The notes under the pieces are model-generated. The model worked only from the letters and a program-made list of their open reading frames with translations, had not been told where the DNA came from and made no database searches. Source: Nocardioides sp. (GTDB lineage Bacteria > Actinomycetota > Actinomycetes > Propionibacteriales > Nocardioidaceae). From it: DNA of 47,913 nt. This document shows positions 26,774 through 34,884 of this stretch, piece by piece. Every line of letters starts with the position of its first letter. The stretch's first letter is position 1. The stretch covers positions 1 through 47,913 of the forward strand of contig JAUYLL010000044.1 of the NCBI GenBank assembly GCA_030698375.1. The letters are read 5' to 3'. The translations under genes were made by a program, and so were the position numbers.

Positions 26774-26863
26774 GGTGGCGTGTCCGAGCGGCCTAAGGAG
26801 AACGCCTCGAAAGCGTTTGTTGGTGCAAGCCAACCGAGGGTTCAAATCCCTCCGCCACCGCCA
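26774..26863 (+). tRNA. tRNA-Ser (anticodon CGA)
   Basis: The acceptor stem GGTGGCG pairs with CGCCACC, the anticodon stem AACGC/GCGTT encloses the loop CTCGAAA (anticodon CGA, reads UCG), a long variable arm marks a class II tRNA, and the T arm GGGTTCAAATCCC is standard. The discriminator G at 26860 is followed by an encoded CCA. Confidence 0.95.
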
Positions 26864-26866
26864 CGC

Positions 26867-26910
26867 GAAACGGCCTCTGATCTGCACAAACGCAGATCAG
26901 AGGCCGTTTC
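26867..26910 (+). terminator. perfect 19-bp hairpin after tRNA-Ser
   Basis: The arms 26867-26885 and 26892-26910 are perfectly complementary around the 6-nt loop ACAAAC, 4 nt after the tRNA. The stem ends in GAAA/TTTC, so the last paired bases give a short T run. It is the strongest hairpin of the region and could stop transcription from both sides. Confidence 0.75.
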
Positions 26911-26996
26911 CGATCGGTTCACCCGGAGCCAACGGACAGTGGGCGAGGTGCTCGAGGGTCGCCAGCCGGGCGGCATCCGCGCCGGCGACGTACCGG

Positions 26997-28958
26997 TCAG
27001 CCGCTCGACCTCAGGGCAGACAGCAGCACTCTGAGCAGGATCACGCCGCTGGCAGCCAGGCTGACGTAGCCGAGCGCATCCAGCACCGACGTGGTCGGGG
27101 TGAGGTCCGGACCCCCCTCGATTGCGAGCAGCGCCACTGCGACGCCGCCGAGGGCTGAACCGACCAGCGCCAGGACCACCAGTCTGACCAGCGCGCCAAC
27201 GAACGCGGTCTCCCGCGCGTCCATGGTGTGAGAGACCTGGAACCTCAGGCCGCCGCGCTCCGCAAGGAGTGCTAGGCGGTCGAGGTGTCGTGGAGCGTCG
27301 TGAAGGAGCGGAAGCAGTTCCATGAAGTCCTGGGCTGCCCGCTGCGGGAGCCTTGCGGTGGAGAGTTCGGACGAGACCGCCTTAACGCCCACGCGCTGGG
27401 CGGCCTCCAGAACGCGGTAGTCCGGCACCAGGGTGCGAAGCGTGCCCTCGAGCGTCACGAGCGCGCGGAACATCGTGGCCGTGCTGGGAGGGAGTCGAAT
27501 CCCGTAGGCGGCGAAGATGGTGAGGAACTTGTTGATGGCCGCGGCTTCAGGGGCCGTGCCGGCGCTCAGGTGTTCGGCCATGAACCTCGCGAGCTCGTGG
27601 TCGAGGCGGAAGGTGTCGACGTCTCGGTCGACCTCGGCCACATCGGCGATCGCCTCGCGAAGCCGGCCCGGCTCACCGGTCTGCAGGGCTCCGAGAATGC
27701 TCCTGATGGAGGCCCGCTCGAAGGTGTCAAGGCGGCCTGCCGCGCCGAAGTCGAGCAGCCCTAGCCGGCCGTCGTCGAGCAGGAAGACGTTGCCCGGATG
27801 CGGGTCGGCGTGGAACGCCTCCCCGGCGAGCATCGGCTCCAGCTCGGCACGCACGAGGGCGTCGGCTAGCCGCTGTCGAGTGCCGCCGTCCTGGGAGCTG
27901 GTGATGGCCATCGTCCCGACGCTGGTCCCCTCCAGCAGCTCCATCGTCAACACCCTGGACGTCGAGAACTCCCGGTACACCGCATGCACGTGAACCTCGG
28001 GCATGCCGCGCATCGAGTGTGCGACGGCCTCGGCATTGTCCGCCTCCGTTCGGTAGTCCAGCTCCTTCCGCAGGCCACAGGCGATCTCGTCGGCGATCGC
28101 CACGACCCCGAAGGCCGACGCCCAATCGAATCGTGCCTCGGCAACGCGCGCCAGGCGCCGCACGATGGCCAGGTCGCGTTCCACGTGCTCCTGGATTCCC
28201 GGACGCTGCACCTTGACCGCCACGTGCTCACCGGTGACCAGCCTGGCAACGTGGACCTGGCCCAGGGAAGCGGCCGCTACCGGTGACCATTCGAACTCGG
28301 CGAAGACCTCTTCGACTCGCCTGCCGAGCTCGGCCTCGATCATCCGCCTCATAGCCGGCTCCTTCTCAGGGAGCGCGGTCTGCTGCAGCTTGGAGAGCTC
28401 AGCTGTCGCCCACAGGGGAAGGATGTCCACGCGCGTGGAGAGCACCTGGCCGACCTTGACGAAAATCCCGCCCGCCTCATCGAGGGCCTTGCGCAACGCA
28501 ACGGGCCACAAGGGGTGCCCGCCGGGGCCTTCGTGGTCCACCCTGGAGGCCTCACCGACATGGTGCGCCGCGATCCGGGACACCAAGAAGATCCGGGTGA
28601 GGTTGCTGAACGACCGCCGCATGCTACGCAGCGGCCGCGGGAGGGAGGGTGCCACGATGACGTTCACGCCGGCGCGGGTGGAGCGGTCCATGGCAAGGTC
28701 GAGGATCATGATTGTCACCACGATGAACATCGCCGCAGAGGATGCCTCGGCGAGGAGCAACGCGCCGGATTCATGCTCGCCAATGAGTGCCTCTGCCGAG
28801 AACAGAGCCACGCTCGACGCAACGAGGGAGGCGAGGAGTGTCCCCCAGACGCTCAGGTGCTTCGCGCCGAGCAACTGGCGGGCCAGCAGGCCGAACAGCA
28901 GCAGCCACGGCACCAGGGACAAGGTGACGCCGAAGGACAGATGCATCGGCACTAACAT
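26997..28958 (-). CDS. ABC1/UbiB-family atypical kinase-like protein with membrane segments at both ends
   Basis: The 653-residue protein has three membrane helices in residues 1-90, the ABC1 kinase-like core about 145-420 and two more helices at the C-terminus. Core motifs are GGIFVKVGQVLSTRVDILP (KxGQ motif), SLGQVHVARL (Ala-rich loop variant), HVAVKVQRPG (catalytic Lys), ADPHPGNVF and LLDFGAAGRL (DFG-like). UbiB/ABC1 proteins are ATPases linked to quinone and lipid metabolism. Base composition is lower in GC (57-60 percent in sampled lines) than in neighbours, and the gene sits next to a tRNA, so it may be acquired. A TAGCGT hexamer lies 6 nt before the ATG. Confidence 0.85.
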   Translation of the reverse strand: MLVPMHLSFGVTLSLVPWLLLFGLLARQLLGAKHLSVWGTLLASLVASSVALFSAEALIGEHESGALLLAEASSAAMFIVVTIMILDLAMDRSTRAGVNVIVAPSLPRPLRSMRRSFSNLTRIFLVSRIAAHHVGEASRVDHEGPGGHPLWPVALRKALDEAGGIFVKVGQVLSTRVDILPLWATAELSKLQQTALPEKEPAMRRMIEAELGRRVEEVFAEFEWSPVAAASLGQVHVARLVTGEHVAVKVQRPGIQEHVERDLAIVRRLARVAEARFDWASAFGVVAIADEIACGLRKELDYRTEADNAEAVAHSMRGMPEVHVHAVYREFSTSRVLTMELLEGTSVGTMAITSSQDGGTRQRLADALVRAELEPMLAGEAFHADPHPGNVFLLDDGRLGLLDFGAAGRLDTFERASIRSILGALQTGEPGRLREAIADVAEVDRDVDTFRLDHELARFMAEHLSAGTAPEAAAINKFLTIFAAYGIRLPPSTATMFRALVTLEGTLRTLVPDYRVLEAAQRVGVKAVSSELSTARLPQRAAQDFMELLPLLHDAPRHLDRLALLAERGGLRFQVSHTMDARETAFVGALVRLVVLALVGSALGGVAVALLAIEGGPDLTPTTSVLDALGYVSLAASGVILLRVLLSALRSSG

Positions 28959-28964
28959 GAGTGG

Positions 28965-28970
28965 ACGCTA
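28965..28970 (-). promoter_or_regulatory. -10 hexamer of the UbiB-like gene
   Basis: On the minus strand TAGCGT lies exactly 6 nt before the ATG at 28958, which supports that start. Confidence 0.45.
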
Positions 28971-29080
28971 GTGCGCGACAGCAGCCTTGAGGTAGGGGCG
29001 GCGGCCACTATCACGAGAGCATGCCCTTGGGTAGAGTGCGTGGTTATTCTCACATCACCCCGGCTGAGGGGCACGACGCG

Positions 29081-29524
29081 ATGAAGCTTCGAACGAGTGG
29101 ACACGTGGGTGGCGTCGACGACACGGGGGTCGACGTGACGACCAGCAGCTCCCGGGTGGCCCTGCTGGCCGCCGTCGCCGCCGTCGCCCTGTGGTCCGCC
29201 AAGGCCGCGGTCATTGGCGTGTCCGGCCTCGGTCGCAACCCTGCTGAGGATGCGCTGTTCTTCCTGGGGCTGGCCGCGGCACTGGTGGGGTCAGCCGCAC
29301 TGGGTGCGGCACGAGCGGCCGGTCGGTCGACAGTGACACGTGTCGCGGCTGCGGCAGCCGGCGTGCTCGCCCTGATTGTCGTTGCTGGGCTCACCCAGGC
29401 AGTGGTGGCGCTCGTTCAGCCATCCGACCCGAGCTGGGCGTGGGGTGAGCTGAACCTGTGGGTCGCCGCCCTCGCTCTGCTCACGGCGACTGCAGTCACA
29501 TACCGTCGCCGGACAAAGAGCTAA
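29081..29524 (+). CDS. small four-helix membrane protein of unknown function
   Basis: I do not recognise this 147-residue protein. It has four hydrophobic segments: [61 protein letters not shown] and [16 protein letters not shown], with a basic end RRRTKS. The start is uncertain: ATG 29081 has GAGGGG 9 nt upstream, while an in-frame ATG at 29021 would add 20 residues. It is divergent from the UbiB-like gene across 122 nt, and both lie in the lower-GC segment, so they may belong together. Confidence 0.6.
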   Translation: MKLRTSGHVGGVDDTGVDVTTSSSRVALLAAVAAVALWSAKAAVIGVSGLGRNPAEDALFFLGLAAALVGSAALGAARAAGRSTVTRVAAAAAGVLALIVVAGLTQAVVALVQPSDPSWAWGELNLWVAALALLTATAVTYRRRTKS

Positions 29525-29600
29525 AGCCCTGGACCACCCGTCTGGAGCCTTCAAACCGCGCGCTGGGCAGACAGAGTCCGACGGTGGGACGCTGGCGCGC

Positions 29601-30797
29601 ATGGCCAACCCACTGGAACAGCTCGACCTGCACGAGCTTCGGCAACGCACCAGTCTGAAGTGGCGGACGCACCCACCGGACGTGCTGCCGTTGTGGGTGG
29701 CGGAGATGGATGCGGTGCTGGCCGAGCCGGTCGCGGAGACGCTGCGCGAGGCCATCGCCCGCGGCGACACCGGCTACCCGAGCGGGACGGCGTACGCCGA
29801 GGCGCTGGCGGACTTCGCGCAGCGGCGGTGGGGGTGGTCCGGGCTCGACGTCGCCCGGACCGCGCTCGTGCCGGACGTCATGCTCGGCATCGTCGAGGTG
29901 TTGAGGCTGGTCACCGAGCGTGGGGACACCGTCGTCGTGAGCTCGCCGGTCTACCCGCCGTTCTACGCCTTCGTCGGTCATGACGGTCGGCGGGTGGCCG
30001 AGGCGCCCCTGGGTCCCGACGGCCGGGTCGACCTGGCGGTGCTCGACGAGACGTTTGCCCGGGCGCGCACGCACGGTCGGGGTGCGGCGTACCTGATGAG
30101 CAACCCGCACAACCCGACCGGGGCGGTGCACTCCCGCGCGGAGCTCGAGGGCATCGCCGAGCTCGCCCGGCGCCACGGCGTCCGGGTCGTCTCCGACGAG
30201 ATCCACGGTCCGCTCGTCCTGCCGGGTGCGAGCTTCACTCCGTACCTCAGCGTCGCCGGAGCGGAGGACGCGTTCGTGGTCACGTCCGCCTCGAAGGCCT
30301 GGAACCTGGCCGGGCTGAAGGCGGCGCTCGCCGTCGCCGGCCCGGAGGCGGCGGCGGACCTGGCGAACCTGCCCGAGGAGGTCGGCCACGGCGCGAGCCA
30401 CCTGGGGATCCTGGCCCACACCGCGGCGCTGCGCGACGGCGAGCCGTGGCTGGACGAGTTGATCGCGGGGCTCGACGAGAACCGCACCCTCCTGGGCTCC
30501 CTGCTTGCCGAGCACCTCCCGGGGGTGCGGTGGAGCCCACCGGAGGGCACCTACCTCGCCTGGCTCGACTGCCGCGAGCTCGGCCTCGACGAGGGGGAGA
30601 ACGCCGAGGGGCCGGGGACCGTCACCGACCTGGCCGGCCCCGCCCGGTTCTTCCTCGACGAGGCCCGGGTGGCGCTCAGCTCCGGGCACGTCTTCGGCAC
30701 CGGAGGGTCGGGGCACGCCCGCCTGAACTTCGCGACCTCCCAGGCGATCCTCACCGAGGCCGTGACCCGGATGGGGCAGGCCCTGCGCGGGCGCTGA
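29601..30797 (+). CDS. MalY/PatB-type aminotransferase (cystathionine beta-lyase-like)
   Basis: This 398-residue fold-type I PLP enzyme belongs to the MalY/PatB branch. It starts [30 protein letters not shown], the family's typical opening, has the substrate loop [11 protein letters not shown] near 115, [15 protein letters not shown] near 165, the Asp binding the pyridine ring in [12 protein letters not shown] and the PLP Lys in [13 protein letters not shown] near residue 231. MalY-type enzymes cleave C-S bonds of cystathionine or cysteine conjugates. The substrate is inferred from family only. A strong hairpin follows the stop. Confidence 0.88.
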   Translation: MANPLEQLDLHELRQRTSLKWRTHPPDVLPLWVAEMDAVLAEPVAETLREAIARGDTGYPSGTAYAEALADFAQRRWGWSGLDVARTALVPDVMLGIVEVLRLVTERGDTVVVSSPVYPPFYAFVGHDGRRVAEAPLGPDGRVDLAVLDETFARARTHGRGAAYLMSNPHNPTGAVHSRAELEGIAELARRHGVRVVSDEIHGPLVLPGASFTPYLSVAGAEDAFVVTSASKAWNLAGLKAALAVAGPEAAADLANLPEEVGHGASHLGILAHTAALRDGEPWLDELIAGLDENRTLLGSLLAEHLPGVRWSPPEGTYLAWLDCRELGLDEGENAEGPGTVTDLAGPARFFLDEARVALSSGHVFGTGGSGHARLNFATSQAILTEAVTRMGQALRGR

Positions 30798-30800
30798 GCC

Positions 30801-30819
30801 GAGGGGGTACGGCCCCCTC
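30801..30819. terminator. convergent terminator hairpin
   Basis: GAGGGGG (30801-30807) pairs with CCCCCTC (30813-30819) around a 5-nt loop, between the convergent MalY-like and copper-protein genes. Confidence 0.6.
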
Positions 30820-30831
30820 TCGCGGGCGACG

Positions 30832-31233
30832 TCAGAGGGAGGCGGCGAGGGCGCGACAGGCGTCCTCGCACCGGCGGCACACCTCAGCGCACACCTTGCA
30901 GTGCTCGTGCATCTCGGCGTGCTGGGCGCACTCGTCGCCGCAGGCCTTGCACGCCGTCGCACACGCCTCGAGGATCGCCTTGGTGAGGGCCACGTCACGC
31001 CCGGTCTGTCGCGAGAGGACGTTCCCGGTGGCCGCGCAGATGTCGGCACAGTCCAGGTCCGTGCGGATGCACGCGGTGAGGTCGGCGACCATGTCCTCGC
31101 TCAGACAGGCATCGGCGCAGGCGGTGCAGACCTGGGCGCAGTCGAAGCACGCGGCGATGCACTCGGCGAGCTTGTCGCGGTCGATGCCACCGAGGTCCTT
31201 CGGGTAGGCGTCCAGCATCGTCTCGTGGGTCAT
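30832..31233 (-). CDS. four-helix-bundle copper-storage-like protein (DUF326/Csp type)
   Basis: The 133-residue protein is full of Cys pairs in the helix pattern of Csp proteins: CIAACFDCAQVCTACADAC, CIRTDLDCADIC, CATACKACGDECAQH and HCKVCAEVCRRCEDAC, about 19 Cys plus several His. Csp proteins form tetrameric four-helix bundles that store many Cu(I) ions on inward-facing Cys thiolates. No signal peptide is present, so this is the cytosolic (Csp3-like) kind. A TACCC-N4-GGGTA palindrome 58 nt upstream resembles a CsoR operator. No copper exporter is adjacent. Confidence 0.85.
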   Translation of the reverse strand: MTHETMLDAYPKDLGGIDRDKLAECIAACFDCAQVCTACADACLSEDMVADLTACIRTDLDCADICAATGNVLSRQTGRDVALTKAILEACATACKACGDECAQHAEMHEHCKVCAEVCRRCEDACRALAASL

Positions 31234-31290
31234 GACTCCTCCAGGCACGACAGCGGGGCCGTCTGTGGCGACCACGTGGCGCCGTCGTGA

Positions 31291-31304
31291 TACCCGGACG
31301 GGTA
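31291..31304. promoter_or_regulatory. CsoR-like operator candidate upstream of the copper protein
   Basis: TACCC-GGAC-GGGTA is a perfect 5-4-5 inverted repeat of the kind bound by CsoR copper sensors. It lies 58 nt before the start of the copper-storage-like gene. Confidence 0.45.
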
Positions 31305-31310
31305 CCCGCG

Positions 31311-31332
31311 CATCCGTGTCGCAACACGGATG
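31311..31332. promoter_or_regulatory. second inverted repeat in the copper-protein/SDR gap
   Basis: CATCCGTGT and ACACGGATG form a perfect 9-bp inverted repeat around CGCA, just 7 nt beyond the CsoR-like site. It may be a regulator site or a hairpin. Confidence 0.4.
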
Positions 31333-31425
31333 TGCGCGCGCCGGCCGACGACGACCTCTGATGGCCAGGCGCCTCCGGAGATCGAAGGCCGAGCACGAGG
31401 CCTCGTCACCTCGGGGTCGGCCCCC

Positions 31426-31431
31426 TACGTT
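31426..31431 (+). promoter_or_regulatory. -10 hexamer of a leaderless SDR promoter
   Basis: TACGTT lies exactly 6 nt before the ATG at 31438. Confidence 0.5.
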
Positions 31432-31437
31432 GGGCGA

Positions 31438-32238
31438 ATGAGTCTCCCTCCCCCAGGTCCTGGTCGTACCGCCGTCGTGACGGGCGCCTCCGGTGGCATC
31501 GGCGCCGAGATCGCGCGTGAGCTGTCGAGCCGCGGGCACCACGTGACGCTGGTGGCCCGCTCGGTCGACAAGCTCGAGGCGCTGGCCGCCGAGCTCGGCG
31601 GGAACGCCGACGTGCTCCCGACCGACCTCGCCGACCGCGCCGCGCGCGCCGCGCTGCTCGGCCACATCACCGACGCGGGCCGCACGCCCGACGTGCTCGT
31701 CAACAACGCCGGCTTCTCCACCCTCGGGCCGGTGAGCGCGTCGGACCCCGAGGCCGAGATGGGGATGATCGAGGTCGACGTCGTCGCCGTGGCCGACCTG
31801 TGCAGCCGGTTCCTGCCGGGCATGGTCGAGCGCTGCCGCGGCGCGGTGCTCAACGTCGCCTCGACCGCGGCGTTTCAGCCGTTGCCCGGCCAGGCGGGCT
31901 ACGGCGCCGGCAAGGCGTTCGTGCTCTCCTACACCCAGAGCCTTGCCACCGAGCTGCGCGGCAGCCGGGTGACCGCGACGGCACTGTGCCCGGGGCCGGT
32001 GCGCACGGCCTTCGGCGAGCGCGCCGGCTTCGCAGACGGGGACTTCGAGAGTTCGCTGCCCGGCGTGATGTGGGTCCCGGCGGACGAGGTCGCCCGGGTC
32101 GGCGTCGAGGGGATGGCGAAGGGCCGCGCCGTCGCGATCCCCGGGATGGTCAACCGGGTGGGAGCCGCCTTCGCGCAGGTCGCGCCCCGCAGCCTGCTGC
32201 TGCCCGTGCTGGCGCGGGTGCACCCCGGCCTGCGCTGA
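31438..32238 (+). CDS. short-chain dehydrogenase/reductase (classical SDR)
   Basis: The 266-residue protein has the classical SDR motifs: cofactor loop TGASGGIGAEIA near residue 16, NNAGFSTLGPV near 90, the catalytic Ser in LNVASTAAF near 140 and the YGAGK active-site Tyr and Lys near 155. VARS after the second strand suggests NADP preference, since the Arg can hold the 2'-phosphate. The C-terminal part (ARVGVEGMAKGRAVAIPGMVNRVGA) matches SDRs related to DltE/YqjQ. The substrate is unknown. Confidence 0.85.
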   Translation: MSLPPPGPGRTAVVTGASGGIGAEIARELSSRGHHVTLVARSVDKLEALAAELGGNADVLPTDLADRAARAALLGHITDAGRTPDVLVNNAGFSTLGPVSASDPEAEMGMIEVDVVAVADLCSRFLPGMVERCRGAVLNVASTAAFQPLPGQAGYGAGKAFVLSYTQSLATELRGSRVTATALCPGPVRTAFGERAGFADGDFESSLPGVMWVPADEVARVGVEGMAKGRAVAIPGMVNRVGAAFAQVAPRSLLLPVLARVHPGLR

Positions 32239-32282
32239 CGGGTGAGGGTGTTCGCGGGATGGCTGACGGGTATGGGTGAGGC

Positions 32283-32828
32283 ATGGAGACCAACGAAATC
32301 ATCGTGCTCGTCGTGATCATCGCCGTCGTGCTGGCTCTGATCGCCGTCGCTGCCGTGATCATGCGGCGCCGCCGGGCCGAGAAGCACCGCACGCAGGCTG
32401 GCGAGCTCCGCCAGCAGGCGGCCGCCGAGTCCGTCGAGGTGAAGGAGCAGGAGAGGGTGGCCGCGAAGGCCGATGCCGAGGCGCGTGAGGCGCGCGCCCG
32501 CGCTGACGCCGCAGCGGCCGACGCGGAGGAGCGTGAGACTCGGGCGCAGGAGACCGCCCACGAGGCCGCGACGCGTCGCGAGGACGTCGGGTCCAAGATC
32601 AACGAGGCCGACCGCCTCGACCCCGACACCGGGCGCCGCCGCTCTGGTGGCGACCACGCGTCGAAGGACACCGACGCGGACCGCGGGTCGCACGACTCCG
32701 ACGCCGACCGTGCGTCGTACGACACCCGTGGGGACCGTGCGTCCCACGACAACCGCGCGGATCAGTCGACGCAGGGCACCACCGCCGAGCTCGACTCGGA
32801 TGCCGACGGCGGCCAGCACCGCGCCTGA
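32283..32828 (+). CDS. membrane-anchored coiled-coil protein with Asp-rich 9-residue repeats
   Basis: I do not assign a family. The 181-residue protein has an N-out or N-in membrane helix (IIVLVVIIAVVLALIAVAAVI, residues 6-26), a basic stop RRRR, and an Ala/Glu/Arg-rich coiled coil to about residue 110 (REARARADAAAADAEE). From residue 129 there are three full copies plus a part of a nine-residue repeat of the form D-x-x-x-D-R-x-S-H/Y. The organisation recalls small stress or envelope scaffolds, but function is not visible. It starts 44 nt after the SDR gene. Confidence 0.6.
   Translation: METNEIIVLVVIIAVVLALIAVAAVIMRRRRAEKHRTQAGELRQQAAAESVEVKEQERVAAKADAEAREARARADAAAADAEERETRAQETAHEAATRREDVGSKINEADRLDPDTGRRRSGGDHASKDTDADRGSHDSDADRASYDTRGDRASHDNRADQSTQGTTAELDSDADGGQHRA
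32667..32765 (+). repeat. 27-bp tandem repeats (3.6 copies)
   Basis: Units at 32667-32693, 32694-32720, 32721-32747 and a partial one to 32765 encode DTDADRGSH, DSDADRASY, DTRGDRASH and DNRADQ. Confidence 0.7.
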
Positions 32829-32944
32829 TCGGTCGCTCGACCCACCACGCTCGATCCACCACCGCCGTACGTCGACCCGCCCGGTCGGCGTGCGGCGGTG
32901 TGCGTCGCAGGGGCAGCGCCGGCCGCAGCCTCGGCATTCGGCGC

Positions 32945-32968
32945 TATCATCGGCGCATGCCGATGATA
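32945..32968. promoter_or_regulatory. operator palindrome over the start of the metal-sensor gene
   Basis: TATCATCGG (32945-32953) and CCGATGATA (32960-32968) are a perfect 9-bp inverted repeat around CGCATG; the central ATG is the start codon of the sensor gene. ArsR/SmtB sensors commonly bind such AT-containing palindromes, so autoregulation is likely. Confidence 0.65.
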
Positions 32969-33313
32969 AGCGACACTGACAGACTCGCCCCCGCCGCGTG
33001 CCTGTTCCGCGGCTTCGCGGACCCGACCCGGCTGGCGATCGTCCAGCTGCTCGCGGAGTCCGACCTGCGCGTGGTGGACCTGACCGCCCGCCTCGGCCTG
33101 GCGCAGAGCACGGTCTCCCAGCACCTCGCGTGCCTGCGCGACTGCGGACTGGTGGCGGTGCGACCGGAGGGCCGGGCATCGGTGTACTCCGTGGCCGAGC
33201 CCGACGCCGTACGCGGACTGCTCGCGGCCGCCGAGGTCCTGCTGGCCAGCACCGGAGAAGCCGTGGCCCTCTGCGCCACGTACGGCGCCCCGCAGGCCCC
33301 GGCAGCCCGGTGA
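32957..33313 (+). CDS. ArsR/SmtB-family metal sensor, CmtR-like
   Basis: This 118-residue winged-helix repressor has FRGFADPTRLAIVQLLAES at its front and the recognition helix region LGLAQSTVSQHLACLRDCGLV. Cys59 and Cys63 (CLRDC) in that helix and Cys106 near the C-terminus match the three ligands that CmtR of Mycobacterium tuberculosis uses for Cd(II)/Pb(II). So it probably senses cadmium or lead. The start codon is inside a perfect 24-bp operator. Its stop overlaps the CDF exporter start (GTGA), so the sensor and pump form an autoregulated operon. Confidence 0.85.
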   Translation: MPMISDTDRLAPAACLFRGFADPTRLAIVQLLAESDLRVVDLTARLGLAQSTVSQHLACLRDCGLVAVRPEGRASVYSVAEPDAVRGLLAAAEVLLASTGEAVALCATYGAPQAPAAR

Positions 33314-33945
33314 GCGCGCACATCCACCCGGCCCCGCTGAGCACCACCGACCGCGCGCGGCTGGGGCGCCGGGCCCGGCTCCTGGCGGCCACCTCGGTGG
33401 GCTACAACACGCTCGAGGCGGTCGTCGCGGTGGCTGCCGGCGTCGTCGCCGGCTCGATCGCGCTGCTGGGCTTCGGGCTCGACTCGATGGTCGAGGTCTC
33501 CAGCGGGCTGATCGTGCTCTGGCAGTTCCGCCACGCGCTGCCCGAGTCGCGGGAGCGGGTCGCGCTGCGGCTCATGGCCCTCGCATTCTTCGGGCTCGCC
33601 GCGTTCATCGGCGTCGAGTCGGTGCGGGCACTGTTCTCCGGTCACGAGGCCGCGCACTCCACCGTGGGCATCGTGCTCGCCTCGGTCTCGGTCGTGGTGA
33701 TGCCGGTGCTCTCGTGGGCGCAGCGCCGCACCGGGCGGCAGTTGGGGTCGCGTGCCGTGGAGGCCGACGGCACCCAGACCCTGCTGTGCACCTATCTGTC
33801 CGCGGCGGTGCTGGCCGGGCTGGTCCTCAACAGCGCCCTCGGCTGGTGGTGGGCCGATCCGCTGGCTGGCCTCGTCATCGCGGTGGTCGCCCTCCGCGAG
33901 GGTCGGGAGGCCTGGCGGGGCGAGGAGTGCGGCTGCGCGGGGTGA
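33310..33945 (+). CDS. cation diffusion facilitator-like heavy-metal transporter
   Basis: The 211-residue protein starts at a GTG overlapping the sensor stop. It has five to six membrane helices and lacks the usual cytosolic C-terminal domain. The first part YNTLEAVVAVAAGVVAGSIALLGFGLDSMVEVSSG holds the acidic metal-site residue of helix 2 (Asp in GLDS), and WADPLAGLVIAVVALREG carries the helix-5 Asp. The very end EECGCAG adds two Cys that could hand over soft metals. It should export the metal that the CmtR-like sensor detects. Confidence 0.85.
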   Translation: MSAHIHPAPLSTTDRARLGRRARLLAATSVGYNTLEAVVAVAAGVVAGSIALLGFGLDSMVEVSSGLIVLWQFRHALPESRERVALRLMALAFFGLAAFIGVESVRALFSGHEAAHSTVGIVLASVSVVVMPVLSWAQRRTGRQLGSRAVEADGTQTLLCTYLSAAVLAGLVLNSALGWWWADPLAGLVIAVVALREGREAWRGEECGCAG

Positions 33946-33974
33946 TCGGCCCCCGGGCCGGCCCGGGGGGTGCG

Positions 33975-33980
33975 TAGGCT
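33975..33980 (+). promoter_or_regulatory. -10 hexamer of the leaderless moxR promoter
   Basis: TAGGCT lies exactly 6 nt before the GTG at 33987. Confidence 0.45.
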
Positions 33981-33986
33981 CGCCGG

Positions 33987-34877
<891 letters not shown>

Positions 34878-34884
34878 GGCAGCC

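Noticed and set aside
26774-29600. Integrative element with att sites at tRNA-Ser
   Set aside because: I looked for a second copy of the tRNA 3' end near the far end of the low-GC segment and for an integrase and found neither.
31234-31437. Small gene in the copper-protein/SDR gap
   Set aside because: No frame with a start and coding character; the gap is explained by two palindromes and the SDR promoter.
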